Positions 34,234 through 43,005 of a stretch of 64,000 bases of DNA are shown here, one piece after another. Source of the stretch: Streptococcus salivarius. GTDB taxonomy: Bacteria > Bacillota > Bacilli > Lactobacillales > Streptococcaceae. Under the pieces are notes generated by a model. The model did not search any database, was not told where the DNA came from, and saw only the letters and a program-made list of their open reading frames with translations. The DNA lies in assembly GCF_002094975.1 (NCBI RefSeq), contig NZ_CP015284.1, positions 62,001 through 126,000 of the forward strand, written 5' to 3'. The translations under genes were made by a program, and so were the position numbers. Numbering within the stretch: the first letter of the stretch is position 1; each line of letters opens with the position of its first letter.

Positions 34234-36774
34234 TTAGCATTCTTTACTACGTTTTGAGAAACCAAGCATACCTAGTGCAGTAGTTAGAACAACTGTACCT
34301 ACTGCAGCAATAGCTGAAGTTGATTTTTCACCAGTATTAGGAAGAACCTTAATAGCTTGTTGTTGGACAGGCACTTCTTCTACTGGAGTTACTGGGGTAG
34401 AAGTAGGTCCGCCAGACTCTCCTACTGGTGCTGCTGGTGGTGTATCGAATGAAACAAGATTTGATTTATAGGCATTACCAAAATCAATCTGATAGAAATC
34501 ATTTTCTACAGTAGTACCTGCAGGGACTTTCAATGTAGCAGGGAGATTAACTGTTACATTATTGTTTTTAAGAATGTAGTCTTGGTAATAATCAACTGGA
34601 TTTTTGGCTACCCAAAGATAGAATTCACCAGTTGGGTTAAGACCAGATTTTTCTAGGATCTTGTTGATGGCATCAGTACGTCCTTCATCCGAAAGTACGT
34701 GATACATATCAAATAGGTCTTTGACATCTTTGTTATTGCTATCGCGAATAGTAATAGCATCTTCATCTACTGTATAAGCACCATCTTGCACGTCATCAAG
34801 GAGCGCAAATTCAAGTGCTTTCTTAGATGCAGCCATATCTTTGTATGGACTATAATCAGTTGTCAAATGGAAGGTTACTTTGTCATCGTCAGTAGTTTTT
34901 CCATCGATGTCATTTCCTTTTGAATCAGTAACAGACTTATGTGGTTTAGGAGCTGTTGGCGTCTTGTTAGTGACAGTATCAGAGAAGGTTTCGTAACCGT
35001 TACGATCAGCTTTATAAGTATTATCGTAGAAACCGTTATCGTCCGTTGCTACGAACTTGATTGTAGGTGCTTCGAGAGCTTTACCATCGTATTTGGCAGT
35101 AAATGTGTAGGTCTTAGAAGCCTCATCATAATCAACGTTCCAACCTTTAGCCTCATTTTCAGCCTTGTTGGCTTCGATATTTGGAACTTCACCGAATTCA
35201 AGTGGATCACGAGTTGTCACAGTATCGCCAACCTTTGCATTGGCAAAGATATTTCCGTTATTCAAAACATAGGTATGTTCATCATTTTTAGGAATCATCT
35301 TACCATTAACATTTTCACCGTCGCTGTTGAGGACAGTCTTAGTTACAGTTGGTTGATAATTCATACTGTAGTCATGATAACTTGCTGATGGAATTTCTGG
35401 TTTAACAGGTTCATTAACCTTTTTAACTGTAGCTGATGGAACAGTGTTTGGATTAGTGAAATCGAGACTTAGCTGACCATGAGTATTGATAATCCAATTA
35501 TCATCGATGTTAAGAATTGGGATAATACCAGTAGTTTCGCCTGGTTTCAAGACATAGGACTTGTTAAGTGCAATACTACGATTGATATCTTCCGCAAAGC
35601 TTGAGTTACCATCATGGTTTACTGAGTAAATTTCTTCACCATCAGTATAAACGTGGTAGTTAAGATTTTGGTTAACACCAGTGTTGGGACGGTTACTTGT
35701 GTAGGCATAGTTCCACAAATCGAGACTATTAAGTGTTACGGTTGTCGAACCGTCTCCGTTAGCTGCAGACGTGAAATTAACCTTACCATTAAGGGTACCT
35801 GTACCCAAAACACCCAAGCTATCATTAGCTGAGTCATTCATATCGTGCGTGAATGAGAAGGTCCCATCCGGATTAACGCTACCATTTTGAACCGAGTTTC
35901 CATAAGTCAACTGGTCAACATTTTGTGTTGTTACTCGTCCGTCAACATTAACGTTAGCATTATCCTTCATAGCAGCATAGTCTTTGTTAAATTTGTCGAT
36001 GGTTTCTTTGTTCGAAGCAATCTGCTTATTAACCTGATCAGTATAGGTGTTGTAATCACCTACATTTTTACCATCCCCACTTGAGATTTCAGTAGCTTCA
36101 GCTTTAATAAGTCCATTACTATCTTTAACAGCTTTGTCTACTTGAGTTTCAAGGGTGTCGTGAGCTTTATCAGCTGCATCATAGGCTGATTGACGTCCAG
36201 ATGCATCCTGGGTGGCTTGTTTGATTGAAGCTACTTGTTCATTTTGGTCAGCCTTGATTTCAGCTTGCTTTGTTGCAAGTTCTTCACTCGTAGTTGGTGT
36301 CCCTTTATCTTGGGTAGCATCTTGCGACACTTTAACACCACTGTCTTTGGCAGTAGCAACTGCATCCGTGACAGCTGAGTTGTCGATAGCAACTTTTTCA
36401 GCTTCCGTTGATGTATTAGCTTTTTCTGCGTAAGCATTATTATCATTAGTGCTTACTGGTTGTGTAGTAGCTACTTCTGCTACTTTTTCAGTAGGTTGTG
36501 AATCAGAAGTGTTTGTTGCAGTCGCTGAGGTTGTCGGAGTAGAGACATCTGATGTTGCAACAGCTGTAGCTTGTGACATCAGACTGTCTGCGTTTGCTTG
36601 AGAGGTAGCAACTGGCTCTGAATTTACAGGTGCTTCAGTTACTTCATCTGCGGATGCTTGAGAAGCTCCCCCAACAATTGCTGCAGCACCGAGAGCAAGT
36701 ACACCGACAGCTCCATAGACATTGTTTTTACGAATAGAGCCATGTCCTTTCGTGTTATTTGAGTCTTTAAACAT
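34234..36774 (-). CDS. Aggregation-substance-like adhesin (GbpC/Spa and isopeptide domains, LPxTG)
   Basis: 846 residues. A signal peptide of the serine-rich/KxGK-style (GAVGVLALGAAAIVGGASQA) is followed by a Thr/Ala coiled-coil region to about 230. A GbpC/Spa lectin-like domain runs about 240-430 (GTFSFTHDMNDSANDSLGVL). Antigen I/II-type C domains with putative isopeptide bonds follow (KPHKSVTDSKGNDIDGKTTD onward), then LPNTGEKST and a short tail. PrgB of pCF10 has the same order, and it clumps donor and recipient cells. Position beside the PrgA-like and PrgC-like genes supports this role; oral adhesion is an alternative. Confidence 0.82.
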   Translation of the reverse strand: MFKDSNNTKGHGSIRKNNVYGAVGVLALGAAAIVGGASQASADEVTEAPVNSEPVATSQANADSLMSQATAVATSDVSTPTTSATATNTSDSQPTEKVAEVATTQPVSTNDNNAYAEKANTSTEAEKVAIDNSAVTDAVATAKDSGVKVSQDATQDKGTPTTSEELATKQAEIKADQNEQVASIKQATQDASGRQSAYDAADKAHDTLETQVDKAVKDSNGLIKAEATEISSGDGKNVGDYNTYTDQVNKQIASNKETIDKFNKDYAAMKDNANVNVDGRVTTQNVDQLTYGNSVQNGSVNPDGTFSFTHDMNDSANDSLGVLGTGTLNGKVNFTSAANGDGSTTVTLNSLDLWNYAYTSNRPNTGVNQNLNYHVYTDGEEIYSVNHDGNSSFAEDINRSIALNKSYVLKPGETTGIIPILNIDDNWIINTHGQLSLDFTNPNTVPSATVKKVNEPVKPEIPSASYHDYSMNYQPTVTKTVLNSDGENVNGKMIPKNDEHTYVLNNGNIFANAKVGDTVTTRDPLEFGEVPNIEANKAENEAKGWNVDYDEASKTYTFTAKYDGKALEAPTIKFVATDDNGFYDNTYKADRNGYETFSDTVTNKTPTAPKPHKSVTDSKGNDIDGKTTDDDKVTFHLTTDYSPYKDMAASKKALEFALLDDVQDGAYTVDEDAITIRDSNNKDVKDLFDMYHVLSDEGRTDAINKILEKSGLNPTGEFYLWVAKNPVDYYQDYILKNNNVTVNLPATLKVPAGTTVENDFYQIDFGNAYKSNLVSFDTPPAAPVGESGGPTSTPVTPVEEVPVQQQAIKVLPNTGEKSTSAIAAVGTVVLTTALGMLGFSKRSKEC

Positions 36775-36791
36775 TTAAATAATAACCTTTC

Positions 36792-38171
36792 TTAGTTTGA
36801 ATACCACTTTTCTTGTTTCACAGCTGTACGTTGAAGACCAAGTGCTGCCAAAATCAAGAATCCAAAGGTAACGAGTTTTGTTCCAGTTTCCCCTGTTTCA
36901 GGAAGTGTTACCATTTCTCCTGCCTCGGTCTTAACAGAGACAGTTCCATCCTCATTCACTGCTCCTCCTGCCTGTGAAGCTGGAACTGAGGCTACAGAAC
37001 CATCGAAGTTTTGTACGACAAGATCACTATTGTTTGTTGAGACAACTTTATAACCAGTATTTGTAACGACTGGTTGACTAGGAGTCACATTAAGTACAAC
37101 TTGTTTTGTTGAAGGAGAAACGTCCCCTGGTTTAGGTGTTTCTTGAACATTCGTGTCGCTAACTTTAGGAGCTTCTTCAGTTTTAGGAGACTCAACTACC
37201 TTGTTTGAAGTTGCTGCTGAAGTTGAAGCTACTTCTGTACGACTGTCTGATTTATGTTCAGATGGCGTAGAGACACCAGTTCCATTGGTTCCGTCAAGAA
37301 TATGAGGAGTGTTTGTAGCAGTTTCAGACAGTTCTGGAGAAGTTGATGATTTCTCAGAAGATGTTGTTCCTTCGCTACTTGGCAAACTTACACCTGTTCC
37401 AGAAGTTCCATCAGACACTTTTGGTGTTTCTGAACTTGTTGAAGAAGATTCAGCTGAAGTTGATGAGCCACTAGGTGCTTCAGAACTTGAAGCGTTATTC
37501 CCTTCAGTTGGTGCTGGAGTTGGTGTGGCAACCGTTGACCCTTTATCATTAACAGTATTTGTTGAACTTTCACTGCTACTGCTAGTGTTATTTTCACTAT
37601 TGTGGTTAGCATTAGCAGTATCCGTAGCGTTAGGCTTAGTAGGAGTTTCAGTTACTGTGTGCTCTGAAGGGGTAGGAGTTTCTGATGCAGTTGAAGTTGT
37701 ATCAGAAGTAGAGTTTCCTTCACTTCCTTCAGAGGTAGCTGTAGACGTTTCAGCAGTTGTACTTGCATTTTCAGAAGTCGTAGGTGTAGCCTCAGAATTT
37801 TCTGAAGTCTTCCCTTCGTCATGATTTGGCGTAGTAACGCTTGGTGTTGTAGGTGTAGCTACGCCAGTACTAGTAGAACCGTCAGTTACTTTAGGTGTTT
37901 CAGTTGTTACACCTTCATTTTTAGGAGTATCAACTTTAGGTGCTTCAACAGTTGGGACATCTGTGGTATTGGTACCGGGTGTCGCTGGTGTTGATGAAGC
38001 GGGAGGGAGAAGTGTATCGGAGTGTCCAGTCGCAACAGTAGCATTATCTGTTGGTCCAGTTGGTGTGGCAGTTTCGTCTGCTGATACCCCATTATTAACC
38101 AAACCTGCTGCTACAAGAGCTGTTAAAAAAGCTCCACATTTAAAGATCATTGAACTTTTGTTTTTGTCCAT
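36792..38171 (-). CDS. Ser/Thr-rich wall-anchored protein (PrgC-like)
   Basis: 459 residues. The signal peptide (IFKCGAFLTALVAAGLVNNG) leads into a low-complexity Thr/Ser/Pro/Glu stalk with loosely repeated PKVSDGTSGTGV-like units. A short C-terminal domain (QVVLNVTPSQPVVTNTGYKV) precedes LPETGETGTK and the membrane tail. The stop is 17 bp from the start of the PrgB-like gene, so the two are one operon under the regulon promoter at 38209-38249. Its length and place match PrgC-type proteins of sex pheromone plasmids. Confidence 0.75.
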   Translation of the reverse strand: MDKNKSSMIFKCGAFLTALVAAGLVNNGVSADETATPTGPTDNATVATGHSDTLLPPASSTPATPGTNTTDVPTVEAPKVDTPKNEGVTTETPKVTDGSTSTGVATPTTPSVTTPNHDEGKTSENSEATPTTSENASTTAETSTATSEGSEGNSTSDTTSTASETPTPSEHTVTETPTKPNATDTANANHNSENNTSSSSESSTNTVNDKGSTVATPTPAPTEGNNASSSEAPSGSSTSAESSSTSSETPKVSDGTSGTGVSLPSSEGTTSSEKSSTSPELSETATNTPHILDGTNGTGVSTPSEHKSDSRTEVASTSAATSNKVVESPKTEEAPKVSDTNVQETPKPGDVSPSTKQVVLNVTPSQPVVTNTGYKVVSTNNSDLVVQNFDGSVASVPASQAGGAVNEDGTVSVKTEAGEMVTLPETGETGTKLVTFGFLILAALGLQRTAVKQEKWYSN

Positions 38172-38208
38172 AAATAAGCAATTTCCTTTCTTAAAAAATT
38201 ACAATTAG

Positions 38209-38249
38209 ATGATAGCAAAAGTCATCCCTGACTCAAACCCAGTGACACC
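38209..38249 (-). promoter_or_regulatory. Regulon promoter (site 3)
   Basis: On the - strand GGTGTCACTGGGTTT (38235-38249), 20 bp, TATCAT (38209-38214). It precedes the PrgC-like/PrgB-like operon. Confidence 0.78.
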
Positions 38250-38318
38250 CTTTAAATACACAAAAAAAAGAGCGTACTGCTCTTTTATAATCTATTATGC
38301 AAGTCCTTGAAAAGCATA

Positions 38319-38849
38319 TTAATTGAATGCCCGTCTACGCATTGAAATGCCAACTTCTTGCCAAGATATCTCCATATCATCAGAGGGCGTGTTTCCTAAT
38401 AGAAAAACAGACTTATTATGGAATAGAGTATCAAATCCAATGTCTTCATAAAAGAGTTCTTCGTCATCATATTGATAGCCAGAATCAATATCGAATTCAT
38501 TCTCAAATATAGCACGGCAGATAAAGTAAGCCCCTAGACCATAGTAAGTAATAGGTTCGTTGGAACCTTTAGGTGTGGCTTCAAATCGATAGTACTTTTC
38601 TACTTCAATGGAGTCTTGAGCATTGACTTCAATAGGCTTAAGGTAACAGAACCCACGACTAGCGAGAGCTTCATCTAATTGCTGACGTAGAGGACTTTTT
38701 TTATGAGCAATAAGACCAGGGATGGAATCTGCATTACTTTCGATAAAGTCACACGCATTCAGAAGAATCAAACCTTTTTGAAAAAAGTTTGGGCTAGTCT
38801 GTCTGTCTAGCCATTCACCTAAAAATCGGTTAATACGAGGTGTATTCAT
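38319..38849 (-). CDS. Hypothetical acidic protein
   Basis: 176 residues. No signal or membrane segment; an acidic Tyr-rich stretch (YQYDDEELFYEDIGF) lies in the C-terminal half. It follows the topoisomerase gene by 121 bp on the same strand and ends in an intrinsic terminator (GAGC-AGTAC-GCTC plus T-run near 38264-38285). I do not recognise the family. It may belong to the regulon transcript from 41374. Confidence 0.62.
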   Translation of the reverse strand: MNTPRINRFLGEWLDRQTSPNFFQKGLILLNACDFIESNADSIPGLIAHKKSPLRQQLDEALASRGFCYLKPIEVNAQDSIEVEKYYRFEATPKGSNEPITYYGLGAYFICRAIFENEFDIDSGYQYDDEELFYEDIGFDTLFHNKSVFLLGNTPSDDMEISWQEVGISMRRRAFN

Positions 38850-38970
38850 ATTTTTCTCCTTTCTTAGATATTTGTATCGTCTCTTCTTAAACTAAGATTA
38901 GTGTAGCACAGAGGAAATTACAAGAGCAAGCGCAGAGAGCACAAAATTTTTAAAAGACATTTAAAATGAA

Positions 38971-41367
38971 CTATTTTTTAGATGTTGCTTTATCAACTTC
39001 AAGGTTTACTTGATAAATTCCTTTTTCTTCGTTGAAAGAAAGATAAACGTAAGCATCGAATGGGCCATATTTGCCTTCGATGTTCTTGATAAGGTTTGTT
39101 CGTCCTTTATCAGATAAAAGGTCACTGATTTGTTTCTTGGTGAGTGTTTTTTTCTTGTCTTTAATAAAACCTACAGTGATCCAGAAGTTAAAGCTACAAA
39201 CAGGTGTTGCACCTGTTTCTCTTTCTTCTTTTGATAAGATATTATCTTCGCACTGAGCTACTTTTGATTTTCCTAAGACTTTGACGGCCTTTCCACATAA
39301 AGGACAGTTACCAAGCTTGCCATCAGCTTTTGCTACTGCTTGCTCGATAAAGTCTTGGAAAGGGACATAATCAGTTCTATCTACAGCTTTAATCAGATTT
39401 TCGATGAGGTTGTTGTGAGGATTCTCGATACCGAGATACCTATAGATGTTTTTTAGGAACTTTTCTTGTGTATTTGTCCCTTCAGCAATTTTACTGAGCG
39501 ATTGCTCCCATATTGCTGTTGTTTCTGGTTGAGATAAGACACGTTCATCTTTAAGTGTCTCACAGATCAACCAACCAAGTTCAGATAAATAGATTTTTCC
39601 TTGCTTGACTATCACCCACTTATTAACGACGATTTCATCCAGTATTGCTCCTCTAGTTGCTGCAGTACCTAAACCTTTGATTTGTTTCATGATAGCGATA
39701 AGCTCTTCATCATCTAGGTCCCGGCCAGCAGTTCTCATTGCTCGAAGCCAGGTACTATTCGTGTGGCGAGGCGGTTTTTTAACATGTCTTTCCACTGGCA
39801 CTAGGTGAGAAGTGACAGTATCGTTGGTTTGGACTTTAATAAGCTCCCTCGCCTCACTTTCTTCTATCACTCTATCAAGCAGGCTCGCACTATCTTGGAA
39901 TAAAACTTGCCAACCAGGGTTTTTAGGGACTTGTCCTGCCGTTCTAAACCTTCCAGCTCCTACCTGAGTAATGATTGTCGTCTGTTCATACTGGTATTTC
40001 GGGAAAAACATAGTTAGTGTTCTTCTGATAACTGCTTTGTAGACAATCTTCAGTGCATCAGGAAGGGATTCTACTTCTTCTTCAGTGGGTATTAAGGTAG
40101 TTGGAACTACTGCTGAGTGGTTTGCAGCTTTCTTGTCATTTACAAAAAAGCCATCTGGACGCTCTGGGAATACCAAATCCTCTTCACTGAAACCAACTAA
40201 TCGAGCTAACGCTGGTGCTTGTTGCTTTAAAGTCTCATAACGTTCCCTAGAAATATAAAAAGACAAAGATCTTGGGTACGTGATTAGTTTTCTCACCTCA
40301 TATAATTCTTGGCAAGGGCCTTCTAGAACTTCTTTTGCTGTCAATCCTAAGAGTTTCCCTAATTCTTCTTGTATCGAGTCAAGGCAATAAAGCCTTGGTG
40401 GTCGTTTTTCTTTTAGTTCAACTTCATGTTCAACGATAACACCTTTGTTACTATCTCCAATAATTTTTGGATTCTGAATAAGCTTTTCCCAATCTTCTCT
40501 AGTAGGACAGTCGCCTTCCCAAGGTTCACCCTTCTTGTCACCTTTAGAGTACGGAATATCAAGAGGAACATAATTACCCTTGTAGATGCCATTAGGATGT
40601 TCAAAGGTGGCTTCTAATTCCCAATAAGTTGTTGGAACAAAATCTCGGATGGCTAATTCTCTTAAATAGATCAAAAATAGAGCTACGGTTTTGATTCTAC
40701 CAACTGCAATCTTACCGTCCTTACCAGACCTATCCAGTTTCAATCCTATCTTATCTTCTAATAGGAGACTTAAAGCACGGGAAGCATTCATTCCAAGAAG
40801 CCAGTCAGCAATAGCTCGCGTTTGGGCTTCAATCGCTTGTAAGACACGATAGTCTATCTCACGTAGTTTTTTCACTCCTTCTTGAATCTTTGTTGGTGTT
40901 AATTCATCAACCCAAAGGGACTTGATCATTTTCTTTGGACCTTTCTGGTCTAAAATACCAGTCATAAGGCTAATACTATAGGCAATATGACTACCTTCAC
41001 GGTCTATATCAGTGGCCCAAACAATCATCCTAGATTTCTCAAAGAAATCCTTAACCTTCTTGAACTGCCATTCCTTCTGTGTCATAACCTTATATTCAAA
41101 TTTTTCAGGAATAATAGGTAAGGTGTCCAAACGCCACTCTTTCCAATCAGCTTTATAGTCTTCTGGTTCTTTTAACTCTAGCATATGTCCTTGAGCCCAG
41201 ATAATCGTGATCAATTCTCCATTGTGGTAAGCAGCATTTTTAAATTGAATATAACCTTGTTTTTTATATTTTTCATCTAGTTGAGTTGCAGAAAGTGTAT
41301 TATCTGCAGCAAGGGCCATATAGTAGGCTATTCCTTGGTCTCTTTTTTCTGCTAAATATGTAATCAT
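38971..41367 (-). CDS. Type IA DNA topoisomerase (TopB/TraE-like)
   Basis: 798 residues. The Toprim fold begins ITYLAEKRDQGIAYYMALAA and has the acidic triad in VWATDIDREGSH (residues about 118-128). The active-site Tyr is in RKLITYPRSLSFYI (about 360). A C-terminal zinc-type module reads NCPLCGKAVKVLGKSKVAQC. Such enzymes on Gram-positive conjugative plasmids relax or decatenate DNA during replication or transfer. Met 1 aligns with the family start, yet a -10 box ends only 6 bp before it, so the mRNA is probably leaderless. Confidence 0.9.
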   Translation of the reverse strand: MITYLAEKRDQGIAYYMALAADNTLSATQLDEKYKKQGYIQFKNAAYHNGELITIIWAQGHMLELKEPEDYKADWKEWRLDTLPIIPEKFEYKVMTQKEWQFKKVKDFFEKSRMIVWATDIDREGSHIAYSISLMTGILDQKGPKKMIKSLWVDELTPTKIQEGVKKLREIDYRVLQAIEAQTRAIADWLLGMNASRALSLLLEDKIGLKLDRSGKDGKIAVGRIKTVALFLIYLRELAIRDFVPTTYWELEATFEHPNGIYKGNYVPLDIPYSKGDKKGEPWEGDCPTREDWEKLIQNPKIIGDSNKGVIVEHEVELKEKRPPRLYCLDSIQEELGKLLGLTAKEVLEGPCQELYEVRKLITYPRSLSFYISRERYETLKQQAPALARLVGFSEEDLVFPERPDGFFVNDKKAANHSAVVPTTLIPTEEEVESLPDALKIVYKAVIRRTLTMFFPKYQYEQTTIITQVGAGRFRTAGQVPKNPGWQVLFQDSASLLDRVIEESEARELIKVQTNDTVTSHLVPVERHVKKPPRHTNSTWLRAMRTAGRDLDDEELIAIMKQIKGLGTAATRGAILDEIVVNKWVIVKQGKIYLSELGWLICETLKDERVLSQPETTAIWEQSLSKIAEGTNTQEKFLKNIYRYLGIENPHNNLIENLIKAVDRTDYVPFQDFIEQAVAKADGKLGNCPLCGKAVKVLGKSKVAQCEDNILSKEERETGATPVCSFNFWITVGFIKDKKKTLTKKQISDLLSDKGRTNLIKNIEGKYGPFDAYVYLSFNEEKGIYQVNLEVDKATSKK

Positions 41368-41373
41368 AAGCGA

Positions 41374-41415
41374 ATTCTAACATAAAGAAATTCCCTTTTA
41401 TAACCCAGTGACATG
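41374..41415 (-). promoter_or_regulatory. Regulon promoter (site 4), apparently leaderless
   Basis: On the - strand ATGTCACTGGGTTA (element 41401-41415), 21 bp, TAGAAT (41374-41379), six bases, then the ATG of the topoisomerase at 41367. The expected start point is the A of ATG, and no ribosome site exists. Confidence 0.75.
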
Positions 41416-41467
41416 GGGTGATTTCGTGAAAAGACATTAAAAAAAGCCAAAGCTTAAGCTTCAGCTT

Positions 41468-42040
41468 TTATAGTCTCAAATCATCTGTTAACACGACACT
41501 GATAGGATCTTCAGTATATTTACGATATCTCTTCAGACATACTAGTGAAACAACTACCGAAAGTAATATCAAAAAGACACCACAGACAACCATTGCAAAG
41601 ACCTGTTCAGGACGAGTGCCATAGTTCTCAGTATAGTTCAATAGTGATGCACTACTTTCCATTTTTTGGATAACATTGGGAACAAAGTTCCAGGAGACAA
41701 TTGTAAAGACTGCTAAAAAGAGCAACATTCCAAACGCCCAACTTAGAACGTAACGTTGCTGACGAGTCATAAAGTCACGCTGGTTGTATTCTTCAACACA
41801 TAGTCCCTTATATTGTCCATCCTTAGAAAAGAAACGTGGTTCTTCTCCATTTTTGATACGTTGAATATCACTTAAAATTTCAGCACTTAAGTGTCTAGCC
41901 GGTAACTCTTGAGCTAATTTATTTTGTTCTTCAATATTTAGTCCAGAAACCTCATCAGTATATTTTAAAAGATGTTCTTTAGTCTGACCGTCAAACAACC
42001 TAACTAATTTTCTTAAAAGACGCTTTGTTTCTTTTTCCAT
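41468..42040 (-). CDS. Hypothetical protein with two membrane helices
   Basis: 190 residues. The N-terminal 95 are soluble and helical (LRKLVRLFDGQTKEHLLKYT). Two membrane helices follow (VLSWAFGMLLFLAVFTIVSW and VFAMVVCGVFLILLSVVVSL), with a short cytoplasmic tail. A ribosome site GAGG lies before ATG 42040. A terminator (AAGCTTAAGCTTTGGCTTTTTTT on the - strand, shortened here to its arms AAGCT/AGCTT) follows. Family not recognised. Confidence 0.65.
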   Translation of the reverse strand: MEKETKRLLRKLVRLFDGQTKEHLLKYTDEVSGLNIEEQNKLAQELPARHLSAEILSDIQRIKNGEEPRFFSKDGQYKGLCVEEYNQRDFMTRQQRYVLSWAFGMLLFLAVFTIVSWNFVPNVIQKMESSASLLNYTENYGTRPEQVFAMVVCGVFLILLSVVVSLVCLKRYRKYTEDPISVVLTDDLRL

Positions 42041-42243
42041 GATCCCTCATCTCCAATCGTTCTTTAATCATATTCTCTTATTATCACTAATTCTTTAATC
42101 CTTGTGCTATGGCACTATTATATCAAGGATTAAGAAGATATGCACTTACACAGGGACAAAAATTCTATTTGAGTTAAATATATAAAGAAAAGCTCCATCT
42201 CATGATGAAGCTAAACAAGATATGTAAGACGCATTGACTACTT

Positions 42244-42834
42244 CTAGTCATGGCCATGTTCAGCATGGTCAGCTTCAGCTACTCCATGAACTGATGTTAC
42301 TTCTATTTGAGTTGTTCCCATAACGTAATTCCCACAGAAATAAAGTTTTGCTCCGTCTGGGTTAGCAACCTCAAGGACAAACTGACGAACATTGTCCGCT
42401 TTAGCTTTAAATACTTGCGTTTTAGCATCAGAGTACTTATAACCTAGCATAAATTTCGCTACAAGCTCATACTGCATCTTGGTTCCAGTAATCGTTAAGT
42501 GATTTTGATAATCTGGCTTAACATCGGTTACGTTCTGAACAGTCTCAACATAAGAACACATTTCTTTCAGTGCATTCTTTACAGTTTGCGTATCAGCATC
42601 ATCTGCAGGTGTTTGTGTTTCTAAGGTCGCAAGTGCCTCTTTACGCCATCTCTCATACTTATCTTCTTTTGGAATGTCTTCCGAGGATGAATCTTCAATC
42701 ACCTGTTCGGTGCTAGGCGGTGTTGCTTTTTTCTTAGGTTCATTCTTCTTCATTAACGCAGAGACCAAAAACATGACTCCAAGAGCGAGGAAAATGACCA
42801 CCAAAATAATAATGTATTTATAATCTTTTTTCAT
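42244..42834 (-). CDS. Membrane-anchored extracytoplasmic protein
   Basis: 196 residues: an N-terminal helix (YIIILVVIFLALGVMFLVSA), a charged linker, then a globular domain (TQTVKNALKEMCSYVETVQN to the end) of roughly 120 residues with a His-rich tail (ADHAEHGHD). This looks like a VirB8/TcpC-style or lipoprotein-like T4SS accessory, but no family is certain. TATACT stands 6 bp before the ATG, so this gene may also be leaderless. Confidence 0.62.
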   Translation of the reverse strand: MKKDYKYIIILVVIFLALGVMFLVSALMKKNEPKKKATPPSTEQVIEDSSSEDIPKEDKYERWRKEALATLETQTPADDADTQTVKNALKEMCSYVETVQNVTDVKPDYQNHLTITGTKMQYELVAKFMLGYKYSDAKTQVFKAKADNVRQFVLEVANPDGAKLYFCGNYVMGTTQIEVTSVHGVAEADHAEHGHD

Positions 42835-42884
42835 GGATTTAGTATAGCACCTTTCTATGTATTAAAAAAGAGACTTAGGGGGTG

Positions 42885-42972
42885 TCACATCCCCCAAGTT
42901 ATATCTAGTCACTTGACAGTTGGTTAATAGAGTTAATACCCACTAAAATACAGTAGAAATATATGGTATAAT
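42885..42972. promoter_or_regulatory. Divergent promoter region with GGGGGTGTCACATCCCCC palindrome
   Basis: Between the genes at 42834 (-) and 43006 (+) lies GGGGGTGTCACATCCCCC, a near-perfect palindrome round GTGTCAC, the core of the regulon element. An extended -10 (TGGTATAAT, 42964-42972) serves the + strand gene. The palindrome may be a second kind of site for the same regulator. Confidence 0.5.
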
Positions 42973-43005
42973 GACACCGAGTCTATTTAGAAAGAATTAG
43001 TAGTA

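Noticed and set aside
37309..37824. 171-codon + strand frame
   Set aside because: It is antisense to the Ser/Thr/Pro-rich stalk of the PrgC-like gene; biased codons keep the frame open.
42885..42925. An eighth regulon promoter before the restriction-modification gene
   Set aside because: GGTGTCAC is present, but the TGGGTTA half and the 20-21-bp spacing to a -10 box are not; listed only as a palindrome.
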